64,000 nt of DNA from Laburnicola sp. R22_1 (Eukaryota; Ascomycota; Dothideomycetes; Pleosporales; Didymosphaeriaceae), in NCBI GenBank assembly GCA_014281115.1, contig JACONQ010000009.1:2604001-2668000 (forward strand), given 5' to 3'. Made by a program: the position numbers and the translations under genes. The notes beneath the pieces are model-generated. The model was given only the letters and a program-made list of their open reading frames with translations. It did not search any database and had not been told where the DNA came from. This document shows positions 9,979 to 20,569 of this stretch, piece after piece; the stretch's first letter is position 1, and each line of letters starts with the position of its first letter.

Positions 9979-10314
9979 ATGTTTCCCATCGAAGTTTGCC
10001 GCCCTGGACACAGCTGTCCCGAATGCTTCGCACCGTACCGCAAGATCCGCTTTCGCGCTCGCCAACAATCCGAACCCGCCGTCTACATGCTCGGATGCTG
10101 TGGGCCCTACGCTTGCGAGAGATGCCTCGATATGGCAAGCAAGGATCGCGACCATGCTAAGCTGTGCTCTTGGTGCAATGAGAGCACCGGCCTCGGGAAG
10201 GTCAAACAAACCGACAGCCTCATGGATCGGCTTAGGGCCCGGATCGCGGGACTCAAGGACAGGATCAAAGCGACAAGGAACAGGGAGGCACACGGGGAGG
10301 ATGCTTGGGCTTAG
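9979..10314 (+). CDS. small RING-like zinc-finger protein 3
   Basis: 111 aa, single exon, ends TAG 10312-10314. ATG 9979 (MFPIEVCRPGHSCPEC) is preferred over ATG 9940 because the family layout begins a few residues before the first cysteines. Cys pairs: CRPGHSCPEC, then GCCGPYACERC about 25 residues later, then CSWC, compatible with a cross-braced RING-type fold although the usual His position is not obvious. The C-terminal 35 residues are charged and helical (LMDRLRARIAGLKDRIK), perhaps a short coiled coil for dimerisation. A long antisense frame (minus 10626-9961) overlaps it and is taken as a shadow. It is the intact member of the three-gene cluster. Role inferred: ubiquitin ligase-like or simply a zinc-binding adaptor. 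Confidence 0.6.
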   Translation: MFPIEVCRPGHSCPECFAPYRKIRFRARQQSEPAVYMLGCCGPYACERCLDMASKDRDHAKLCSWCNESTGLGKVKQTDSLMDRLRARIAGLKDRIKATRNREAHGEDAWA

Positions 10315-11754
10315 GCGGCTTGTATCAGCGCCAGCTGCAGGTCCAGTTGCAGTGGACGCGACAACCAGTTGGAAGATGACAACACGCGGCTTTTCTCGCG
10401 TAGGGACATCATAGATACTGTAGGCATTTGTATACATATGCACAATTGCAGGACACTTCAAGTGGAACTCTTTCATATTGTATATATCTAAGTGGAATGT
10501 ATGCGCCTCTGTACACGCCATAGACATTGAAAAGTCATATGACGCTTCAGTAAAAGACGCACGCAGCAAAACCGAAGCTTGCACCTGGCTAAAGTACTGC
10601 TTAATCTGCCAGCCAGTAGCCCACACCGATCATAATGGAAGCTCGGTATGGTCTTTGTGGCTGGGGACAAACTGTGTATAGTGGAGAGAGAGAGAAGAAA
10701 GAGTCGGCGGAGGAGATTAAATAGTGAGGGGAGACGCTCGCTTAGGGCGGCGCTAGGCCGAAACGAGCGAGAGAGTGAAGGTCGCCCCGTGCGTCATGAC
10801 GAGCGTAGCGGTAGTAAGCAAAGCGTATACCCTGTTCAATCTATTGCGTCATCTAGCAGAAATCTGCGCGTTGGTTGTCTACGGTATAGGAATAAAGCTG
10901 TTTCTACGACAAGTGCAGAAGACCATGCACAAGCAAAAGCATAGCAATGAGGTTGCAACAGGTTACCGCACTAGCTATTCTCCCCTTCCTGAACACCTGA
11001 GTGCACATCACTTCCGCGCAGCAGGGTCGAGGAGCATGTATGCCAAAAGGGTTGCTTTCTTTTCCATCGAAGAGCTCTCTTATGCTATAGATATGAGTCT
11101 GCGCCAATACGACGCTTTCTGTCCGTGGCGCTCCAACAGCTTAAAGCTGACTCCAAAGCACACATTCTTCCCCCTACGCATTTAAACAACAATGCAGAAT
11201 GCATTCCGTGTGTGAGTTTAGAACGGGCTGCCTTCTATGGGTTGCGCCACTCTGGGATCTCTAGGTGTGTAGCGCGACACGTTCGGTCATTGCGGACGCG
11301 GGGTGGGCGACTGCTGTGAGAGCATGATCGAGCGAGAAACGGGCGGCATCTGACTTTTTAGGCAGTAGAACTTGTGCTGTTGTAATTGTTAGCAAAGATG
11401 TGACGTAGGCAAACCTGCGGTGAGTTGTTGCGCGAACGGGCTGTGTAGCAATTGCTCAATGAGGACATCTAAAAATCTGCGGCCGAGAAGCTTTGGCAGA
11501 GGTGGGAAGATCTCGTGTGGTTATTGAACGAACTAGAGGATATGGATTGGAACTGAGTGGCGATGAAATCCACGCTGATGGTGTCTTCGGAGAGGCGCAT
11601 CAGTCCGCTAACAAGAGCACGTGACTAAGCCTCCAAGCCAAACACCGGTCAACCGCGACAACAATCTTCACGCCTGCACGAAAAAACTTGCCGAATAGCA
11701 AGTCCAGCTCCCACAACCCGAAGTCTTCTCTCGAAACCGAATACCGGCATCAGA
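10315..11754. other. gene-poor spacer
   Basis: A 136-codon plus-strand frame (10775-11185, with a hydrophobic stretch near its start) is present, but it has no recognisable domain or splice context and I do not call it. There is no repeat that I can align. The last part, near 11640-11754, is the promoter or leader of the next gene. Confidence 0.35.
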
Positions 11755-12443
11755 ATGAGCACCAGCTTGACCGATTCCGTCGACGCTCTGAGCGAACAGG
11801 CAGCGCTTTTGAAGCTGTTTGTCAGCTTCAAAGACGAAGCCCTAGCGCTTGTAGAGAGAAGGTGCGATATTATCGAGAAGATGGCAGACGCAACGCACAT
11901 CTGCCCCTGGCTCGGCGTTCTTGGTCGCAATGGCATTCTCGAAATGAAACACATTCTCTACGACAACGAAGACGACCTCCATTCGCGTTCACGCAGCCCA
12001 GAGGAGCGCGAGGGAATCGTGCTCGATAGGGCAATCTTTGATGTCCATGAGTGGCTCGACGCCGATGAGGAGCTCGACGAGATAGAAGATGAGAAGGCTT
12101 TTCTTGTTATGCAAATGAACAAGCTGCAAGCATTGATGATATACACCATCATGTAAGCAGATCGCATATTGACTATGGCCTTGCACTAACCATAATAAGG
12201 TACAAGAAGGAGAAACAGCGTGCTGAGGAGGAGGGAAGCAGCTTCATACCTAGCTATCAGGAGTGAGTTAATGTCTTCCTATGGAAAAGAACACTATGAT
12301 AACGGTGGCGGTTTAGTTGGCTTGGAACGCGCCCTGTGATCAAACTCGATCTCGATGGAAAGAAGAAGTGGCTGGCCAAGAAGAGAAGGGTCACTTTGAG
12401 GAAGGATCGGGCAGACAAGGAGGCGAGACTGCGGAGGGGATAA
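11755..12443 (+). CDS. conserved-looking acidic/helical protein, unknown function
   Basis: Three exons: 11755-12152, 12200-12262 and 12317-12443, giving 195 aa. Introns are 47 nt (GTAAGC...AATAAG) and 54 nt (GTGAGT...GTTTAG), and each splice keeps a single frame. The N-terminal part is helical (LTDSVDALSEQAALLKLFVS) and the middle is acidic (EEREGIVLDRAIFDVHEWLD, DADEELDEIEDEKAF). Exon 2 is basic (YKKEKQRAEEEGSSF) and exon 3 ends in a Lys/Arg-rich tail (KKRRVTLRKDRADKEARLRR). No signal peptide, membrane segment or known motif. The heptad-like spacing suggests coiled coil, and the basic tail could be a nuclear signal (inference). Three exons fitting without adjustment make this one of the better-supported unknown genes here. 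Confidence 0.75.
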
Positions 12444-13437
12444 TGGAGAAGGAATGAGACACCGAAGAAGGCGAAGGATGAAGTCTAAGAAGGCAGAGGA
12501 CATGCTACGACAGTCTTTGAGGCTTCGAAACGAAGCGGATTGTTGTAGGCCTGCTCCCTTTCGCTAGAGTGCGCTTTTGACTCCGTAGCTGAAGAGATTT
12601 TCTGAGCATTGAATGAGAAAAATACAGGCCCGCCAGATCCTTTCATATTTCATTCGTTATACAGGCATTTTGCATCTAGGCTAAACGAGTATGAATCGGG
12701 ACGAAGAAAAAGTACAGTGCGAGTAATAGGCTTGTTTGGTTGTTTTGGACTAGCTATTGTAGGCTGCAACTCTGTGAAGTTGGCTGGGTATTAATCTGCT
12801 AACAATTCCATAGTCGCATCGTAAGCTAAATGAATCAAGCTGGCAGGAAGAGTTGCAAATGTCAGGACATAGTGACGAGGAGACTCATGTGGTTTTAAAT
12901 ATTTCCATTATTACTCTAATTCATGGGCGCAAGGGTTGACGACCGCGTGATGAGATTCATGAATCCGATATTGCGCATGCAGACCACGCATCCTCAATCC
13001 GTAGAGCACCATATCATCCTCCCGCTTGAAGTCTCCCAGTGCCTTTGATGTCCCCACACCGTCCCATCGAACAGCGCCCACATAGGAATATCCGCGCTTG
13101 ATTTTCGAATCGCTTGGAGGGAACGCTTGCCAGTGTTGCCCTCATCATCATGGAGTTGACATTGCTATAGTTGGATTGAATCAATTTCGATAGGACGTCT
13201 TCTGTCTTATGTTGCTGCTCCACGAACACTCTGCCTTGTGTTGCTGCCCCACGAACACTAACATCTGCGCGTTCTCATTCGCCTGGAAAGGGCCTTCTTG
13301 GAAGGCTCACTCTCTGCCTGAACAGAGCGTTTTCTCTGGGTCGCAGCTCAAGCGAGAGTTAAGACTTCGATTTGGGACGCCAACAGACGAGGCGTGATCG
13401 ATTTGGCGAGCCCGGACCCGCCCGCCACGGTGGCGGC
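12444..13437. other. spacer
   Basis: 3' flank of the three-exon gene, then AT-rich sequence with no gene. A pair of short direct repeats (TGTTGCTGCYCCACGAACACT) sits at about 13209-13260. Confidence 0.4.
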
Positions 13438-14280
13438 ATTCATGATATTAATCTGGTGCCTTCTAACTGCTTGTCGTTAGTTTTAGTTTCTCTAGAGAGG
13501 GACAAAGATCGCTTACATGAAGGAGAAGTGCCATGTCCGCTACCACTAAGTGTGGACAGATTCAGTTCTTATGCTCCGTCGGGCTGTTGTGGTTAGCAAT
13601 GAATAAGCAGCGGAGAGGTTGCACATACCTGTTCGTGCAAGGCCAACAACCGCTGACGAAAGCGAATGTAGTTACTATGCGACTTCTGGGTTGAGAAGGT
13701 TTGCGAGACTTAATCTAGAGGCGGAGTCGGCTGTGGATGGGCGTGACAACTTGTCTGCTGCATTGTAACAAGGTCGTTCTCTGCCGAAGCTGCTCACTTG
13801 GCGTTCGAGGCTTTATTGGGCTAATAGCTTCCACCGTGGGAGCTTTTGGTGATTGGTCGTTGCGAGGAGCAACGTAGCCAGGTGTTCTTCTCCTTGCTTT
13901 TCATGATATTAATCCAGTGCTTTCGAACTCGAAGATGGCGCATCTCTTTTGGCACACCAAGAGGGCTGACTTGGGCACTCAGCATTAACGCCTATAGCTC
14001 TTTACAGAACTTGGAGCAATTCTTATCGAGGAAACTGTTAAGCTGAATTTGGAGCTCCTTGATCTTTGGCTGCAAGAAAGATGTTAGCCGATGGAGGAAA
14101 CTATCGCGGAAGAGATATACTGACAAATTGATCGCCGGCTTATCCTCTGGATGCAAGCAGGGATGCGCAATGCCGCCGTCTTGCCTTGCATGATATTAAT
14201 CCGGTGCCATGTCCGCTACCACTAAGTGTGGCATAAATCACATGCGCGTCCTTTAGGATATTAATCTGGTGCCTTCATTG
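13438..14280. repeat. dispersed copies of an ATTAATATCATG-type block linked to exoribonuclease fragments
   Basis: The plus-strand phrase ATGATATTAATCYRGTGC (or close variants) occurs near 13442, 13902, 14187 and 14255. A second phrase, CCATGTCCGCTACCACTAAG, follows at 13530 and 14207. At least three copies are joined to pieces of the RAT1/XRN2-like coding region described next, so the repeat unit is a duplicated, decayed gene fragment with its flank. Confidence 0.65.
14133..14178 (-). pseudogene. short extra copy of a RAT1/XRN2 segment
   Basis: The minus strand reads GIAHPCLHPEDKPA, a diverged copy of [14 protein letters not shown] found at about 14310-14360. It is too short to be functional. 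Confidence 0.65.
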
Positions 14281-14560
14281 GAAGATGGCGAGCATTGTAT
14301 CTGCTTCAGTCTTTGGCGCCGGCTTGTCCTCTGGGTGAGAACAAGGATGCACGATGCCGTTCATGTCCAGGTATAGATTATCAAATTCCTCGCCGTTGGG
14401 GTTGGGCTGAGTACGGCCCATAGGGACCGAGTCGTTGAGGACCTGCCCCAGATTCATCGCCGGTTGGGTTGGCCGGGGTGCGGTCTGCAGGCACCAACTC
14501 ATCACCGACAGTCTGTGGCAGGTCCTCGACGACGTTGGATATGATCTTTGGGTATTTCGT
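14275..14560 (-). pseudogene. RAT1/XRN2 (5'-3' exoribonuclease 2) N-terminal fragment
   Basis: Two minus-strand frames carry consecutive parts of the XRN nuclease N-terminus. [20 protein letters not shown] runs from about 14557, and after a frame change [19 protein letters not shown] then [20 protein letters not shown]. This is the highly conserved start of Xrn2/Rat1, which normally degrades uncapped nuclear RNA and aids Pol II termination. The sequence between the two parts contains a partial tandem duplication: 'CCAACC..AACCGGCGATGAATCTGG' resembles 'CCAACCCCAACGGCGAGGAATTTG'. There is no initiator MGVP, and the frame stops right after LAIFQ. This is a dead fragment, not a gene. Confidence 0.8.
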
Positions 14561-14599
14561 GTACGGCAACCGCGGTATGTTAGCTGTCGTTGCCACATA

Positions 14600-15640
14600 G
14601 AAGATAGGGTTGGCTCACAGGGATGTTGGCGTGTGTAGAAAGCAAGTTGGGGGGGCTTTGCAGTCGGGAGAGAGGGATATAAGAAGAGTATGAAGGTAAA
14701 GGTGTGATGGTGAGAGATTTAGACAGCGGGGCACCGGAAGACCTTGCTGGACGCATGGTCCCTCGCTGAGAAATCGGCTGTCGTGAGATTGGGTCATGTC
14801 TTGGCAAAGATAAGGCGAGCGGGGTGAAAAAGCAGGTCAAAATGACAGTTCGTCCTGATTTTGCAAGGGATTTCTATCAATTTCAGACCAGGGTACCACT
14901 TTCTATTATTTCCAGCTTGCAATGCGCTATTTTCCAAGCAAATCGGTACCATTTCATCCACGATAACAGCTCTACCAGCACCTGTAGGATGCTTTCCTGT
15001 CTAGTATAACAAATATCGGAACATATTGATGGACCACATAGACATGCAGGATCTCCTGTTGGCATGTAGCGGGCCAGTGTCAATAATCGCCCCGAGGTAC
15101 CATATGGTTCCGCTCTAAACACGAGTTCAGAGGCCATGGATGTACCTAAGGTCATTTCGTGTCGATAAGCTGCTACCCTTGGCCGGAATACGATTTAAAT
15201 GGCCTCAAGCTTTTATTCCTTTGTCACCAGTCGCTGTGTTGCTGTCCTCACTGGAATCGTACCCAAAGCTTCCAACGCCACGATTGTCCTTTAGTCACCT
15301 CTTTGGCCCATACATACATGTGTTTTAGGCATCCTTAGACCTGTTATGTTGGCCTGGTATTTGCGGCCGCATGTATCCGACTTTTGCTTGTCACCCGGGA
15401 CATCGGCCGTGGATTCTCTACCCCAAATTGGGTGCGATCTTCCCTCTTGTCCATTTCGACTATACTTGACCCCAGCTCCGATTGTTTGTGTGTGCCATCG
15501 CCCACATCGTTTCGGTTTCCCTCGTATAGCCGTCACGATTACCCAACAGAGATATCGGTCGTTTGCGTTTCGAGGCGCGCGGACCGGGGTACTGAACGGT
15601 CGTCGTGGATGGATGGAGTAGGGCAAGCGATTCGGAATGT
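14600..15640. other. spacer left of the Copia element
   Basis: No gene recognised. Several overlapping frames under 115 codons on both strands look like shadows. Confidence 0.4.
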
Positions 15641-15645
15641 AGAGG
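15641..15645. repeat. target site duplication, left copy (AGAGG)
   Basis: AGAGG directly precedes the 5' LTR and recurs at 23063-23067 after the 3' LTR. Confidence 0.9.
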
Positions 15646-15797
15646 TGTTAGTGTGGAGTACGATATCACATGATACCACCAACCTGATGTAGACTAGTTG
15701 CTGATCACGATTCTGCTACTTAAGCAGTTTCTCTGTTCAGCTTGTTACAATCAACTCAGTCTCTTATTCCTAATTGCTACCCTACTTATCCCTTACA
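15646..15797 (+). repeat. Copia 5' LTR
   Basis: 152 bp, TG...CA ends, near-identical to 22911-23062. It supplies the promoter of the element by family knowledge. Confidence 0.95.
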
Positions 15798-15812
15798 GTT
15801 ATAAGCCCGGCC
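15798..15812 (+). promoter_or_regulatory. primer binding site, half-tRNA-iMet type
   Basis: GTTATAAGCCC lies directly after the 5' LTR. Copia-group elements often prime from an internal initiator-tRNA-Met fragment whose complement is GTTATGAGCCC. The one difference is TG to TA, as RIP on the other strand would give. Confidence 0.6.
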
Positions 15813-18800
15813 TACGCTTAATTCGACTGCAGTTTACACTCTACCTACTTACTACACACGCGCTTTCCACAACAGAGATTAACTCAACAAGCTCTAGTTT
15901 GCCATAATAAGTAACAAAGAGGACGAGCTGATTGTTAAGGAGACAATTATCCTTAATAAGCTAAGCGATTAGTTAAAGTGGATCTTTCTGCGAAAGAGGA
16001 CTGCTAAGGCATATAAGATCTGGGACTATTGTAACCTAGATTTGATAGTAGATACTATTAAGAAAATCTATAATAAGAAACCTAAGGAGCGACTACTACA
16101 CTTATTTAAAAAGGATAACACACCTAATAAAGCTTTAAGCATTGTCTAGGGCGATAATAATATTAAACTAGATAAACTTATAAAATCTAAATAAGAGGAC
16201 TACACCTTCTAGCATAGGTTCTACGCAACAAAGCTGGTAGCCTGGCAGAAGAAGGAGAACGCTTTTAACAACCTAACATAGGAGATTGCAAGGACAATTG
16301 CTAGCAGGCATATCCTAGTTATTAAGGATGCTAAAACACCCTACAAACAACTTATACAACTTAAGAAGATATTCTGTATATTAGTAGTAGAACGCAAGTA
16401 TAAGTTGCTTAAGCAGTACGACAAGATTAAGAAGGTTCTATAACAATAGAAGATGGATGCTTAGTATAAGAGCTATATTACTATTCTTCGCGATATAATC
16501 AAACTAAAACTACCTAAAGTCTAGGACTATTGAGCACAGCAGGACTTTCTTTAAGCAATTAGGGGAATTAATAAGTCCTTTATCACGCACGAAATTTAGG
16601 AGATCACGCGAGCTAAGATAAACAGAACCTTGTATATGGATCCTGTTGCACTAGTGGAGAACTATTAATAGTTCTAACGCACCTTAAACCCTATAGCATT
16701 AGCACTTGGAACATACGCCGTTTTAGGACGCCCTAGTCTAAACACTAATAGCAACACCTAGAAATATATAGTCACTTGCATCTATAGGGAATAGCACCTA
16801 TTTAAATAGTGCTCCTATATAGTTCCTTCTCTCTAACCTACTAGATGGAGGCCTGACCTAGCTATCTTAGTTAAGTTTAATAGAGTTAGGAAACTAGGCA
16901 AAGGCAACCCTTTAAGCGCAGCTCTGTTTGGAGCTAAGAAGAAAGCTAGTGAAAAGGCAGCTGCTGCTAACAAGAATAATTTCTTAATAGACACTAGTCA
17001 CCTTCTATTAAATGCTCAAAACTTAACAGGAGCAGTTATGCACTAGTAAGGCAGCTAGAACGTAGCTTAGGTTGTTACTCCACTTAGTACAGCTGCTGTT
17101 TAACAGCCTTCACCGCTATTAATTAACAAGTGGATACTGGATCCTGGCTCCAATCTACATGTCACAAACCATTGGCCAAAGACTTAGGAGAAGATCTGAG
17201 ACGGACACCCAGATAATGTCCTACTAGCTGGCACACAAGCCCTGCAGATATATAAGTAGGGAAATGTTAAGCTGTTTATTAATACTCTAACTAGCGAACG
17301 TTAAGTAACTATGATATGGGTAGCACTTATCCCCACATTCTTTATATTAGTAGTGTCACTCTTACGCTGTCAAGCAGTTGTGTCGGAGCAAAAGGCTAAC
17401 CTTCCACTCCTAAGAATAGAAGAATAATGAACCGTCACAAGTTGGTATTAAGTTCGACTTGGGACGTAGCTATCTCTATCTAAGGAGCGCTTCAATGGAC
17501 ATATTCTGCACACTTAATAAGCAGGGTGGCCATTAGGTTATGGACTCTAACAAGGCAACACATCCGAACGCATTAGAGTTGTACACATTTGCGATTCAAT
17601 TGAAGTTAGCTAAGCCAAGCCATATAGAGCGCAAGCCTCTACAAGTCACCCTTACAGAAGCTTATTAGATGCTAGCTTATGCAGGACGACGCGCGGTTGA
17701 ACACCTAGAGCAGGCAGTAGATGGTATTAAGCTTATTACTGGCCCCTAAGCTCCACAATAGAGGGGATGTGAAAAGTGCATCAACTCTAAGCTTTCTAAG
17801 ATTATTAGTTAACGCCCTTAACGCAAGCCTGCGATACGCCCCTTTAAACGTATTAGTATTGACCTTGTATAACTTAGGAAAATAGGTGAAGCTTGCTATA
17901 ATAGGGACAAGTGGCTCTTACACGCTGTGTGTTAACATAGCAGATACTATTTAAGGAAGACTCTTTATAATAAGAAGAAGGAGACTCTAACGCGCTTAGT
18001 TTAACAGATACTAGCGCTTATATAGACCCAGTTTAACGCGATTGTTGTATACGTTCGCTGTGACAACAAAAAGGGTTATGCTAATCTCTAGGAGGTCTTT
18101 TAAGACCTAGGTATCACAGCTAAGCGACGTGCTGTTAGTGCAGAAGAGATAACTAGCCTGCCTAAGAAGGCTAGTAACCTTATTATTACTGCGGCAAGAG
18201 CTTTGCGGATTAAAGCAAATTTGCCTAAGGTACTGGCTAACAAGTTATGCCTAACAGCTATTTACATCCTTAATTGATTGCCAACAGAGGTTCTTGACTA
18301 GAAGACGCCCTACGAATATGTACGCAAGGTGAAGCCGTCTCTTGCACACATAGACGTTATCGGTGCCAAAGCCCTATTCTGTAATACCAAGGTGGCCAAA
18401 GGTGACAAGCTCAAGTCAAGGTCGATTACTGGATGGCTAGTTGGATACGAAGGAACGAATATCTTCCGTGTATAGGTTCCTGGGGCTGACAGTGTTGTTC
18501 GAACACGTGATGTTGTCTTCGTACGAGACCAACGCTACTTGGCTCTACAACTTGAGCCTATGACGGAGGAGATACGACGCGTAGTCAGAGTCCTTGATAT
18601 CGATTTATTAGACAAGGAGGAAGATCCTGTTATTAAGCAGATCCATTGTGATATAACACATCGTCAACATACAGTTGACGATAATATTGAGGATTAAGAA
18701 GAAGAGGCTACTAGGCCAAATAATACTAAAGAGCAGATTTAATAGGAGGCCTATGAAGGATTACTCACACCCTAAGAGACACTAGTACCTAGCACTTATA

Positions 18801-19951
18801 ATTATTCTTAACTAAAAGGCTAGAGAGAGATTGCTTCTAGAGATACTGCGCCAAACCGCCATTAGAATAACGCTCTAAGATGGACAAACCCTAATATTGC
18901 TGCAGACAATATCGTTCTAGGGTCCTGTTGTTGGGGAGGTGGTAGAGGAGACAATACGCCTAGGGACTATTTTAGTACACACGCTTCTTTGTACTGGCAA
19001 ACGTTTGCTATAGCAATTGTGCAACTGCCCCTAAATAAAGAGTTAAAGGTTCACCATAATCAACTACCGCCGCCACTAAAGAACTGGGCTGAGGTCAAAT
19101 CCCGCCCTGATGCTAATAAGTGGTTTGCTGCTGTGGACAAGGAGATTAAGGAGCAGCTTTATAAAGGTGTATTTAAGAAGGTGAAAGATAATGTGAAGGA
19201 GCACCTAGATGCTAAGACCCTGCCGCTAATGTGGGTTTTCACGTACAAGTTCGATGATGATAGGTACTTAACTAGCTACAAAGCTTGACTAGTTGTGAGA
19301 GGAGATTTGCAGACGACTTGGGATGATACCTACGCAGCTACCCTTGCGGCTCGAACGCTCCGCTTCCTTATCGCTATTATATGCGCCTTTAGACTCCTTG
19401 CCTACTAGTACAATGTTAAGAATGCTTTCCTTAACGCGTACCTAGCCTGACTCTGTTACGTCTGGACTCCAGATAGGTTCTGAGACAGACTAGGCAATAT
19501 GATGCGACTACGCCGAGCACTGTATGGACTTAAGGCTGCCCTAGCGCTGTGGCACAAACACCTAAAGAAGACCCTTGTTAATATAGGCTTCACTTAAGTT
19601 AAGGGTATCCCTTGCCTATTTACTAATAGCAAGCTAATACTATTCTATTATGTAGATGATATTGTCGTCCTTTTCTGCAAAGGCGATTAATAATATTATT
19701 AATAGTTTTAACGCAAGTTTACGAAACAATATAAGACACGAAGCTTAGGAGAACTACGCTAGTTTCTAGGGATACGTATTATTAGAGACTATGCGAAAGG
19801 CAAGGTCTGGATAATCCAAGACTCCTATATTGTAAAAGTCTGCCACAACCACAATCTCCTTCAGGGCAGCCGACACCCTAAGGTCCCTCTGCGCGAGTCT
19901 TATCTCCCCCTAAGTACAGATGAACCTAACGCGGAGCGCACCCGCCTATAT

Positions 19952-20199
19952 CAGATTGTTAGATTTGATAGTGTTCTGTCACTTTAAGATAATATATTAA
20001 TGAGAATTGATGACTGTGATGATTTTTTATTGTGATGGAGAAGCCCAGCTATCGCGAGAAGTTTCTATCTATGCTAAGGCCCTTGTACTATCTAGGATAG
20101 TACAGGGGCAATGCAAAACAGTAGTGCGCCAGCCTCCTCAGTGTATTTCACAGAGAGATTATCACTGGAATGCACAGTGACCGTCTATCTGACACAGAT
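19952..20199. mobile_element. 238-bp solo LTR of another retrotransposon family, nested in Copia RT/RNase H
   Basis: The insert 19957-20194 has TGTTAGAT...ATCTGACA ends (imperfect inverted 8-mers, TG...CA). It is flanked by direct CAGAT copies at 19952-19956 and 20195-20199. Removing the insert and one CAGAT joins RLYQ to ILVGCLGFISYFTRPNVA, the expected Copia sequence. It is not similar to the host element's LTR. No internal region remains, so it arose by LTR-LTR recombination or is a very short LTR-like element. Confidence 0.85.
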
Positions 20200-20569
20200 C
20201 CTAGTTGGATGCCTTGGCTTCATCTCATATTTCACCCGGCCTAACGTGGCAAAAGCGCACTCGATACTTGCCCGCCATCTAAATAATCCAAGCCAAAAGC
20301 ATCTTGCTGCTGTAAGTCTGTGTGGCAATACTTATACAACTTCTAATTCTGGGCAATTAAAGCAACAATAGCACGCTCTAAGAACGCCAACTACATTAGT
20401 TAAATTGATAATAAGGAAGCTAAGGAGTTGTTGTTCTTTAGTGCCTCTGATGCCGCGTTTGCTGACAATCCTGATACTGCTTAAAGCTCATTCGCCTATG
20501 TGTTTAAGCTCTACAGTATAGTTATTAATTAGAAGGCAAAAATTATAAGATCTGTTACCAAATCAACTA

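Noticed and set aside
9961..10626. 221-codon minus-strand frame
   Set aside because: It is fully antisense to the RING-like gene 3 and lacks any motif; the plus strand carries the ordered cysteine pairs.
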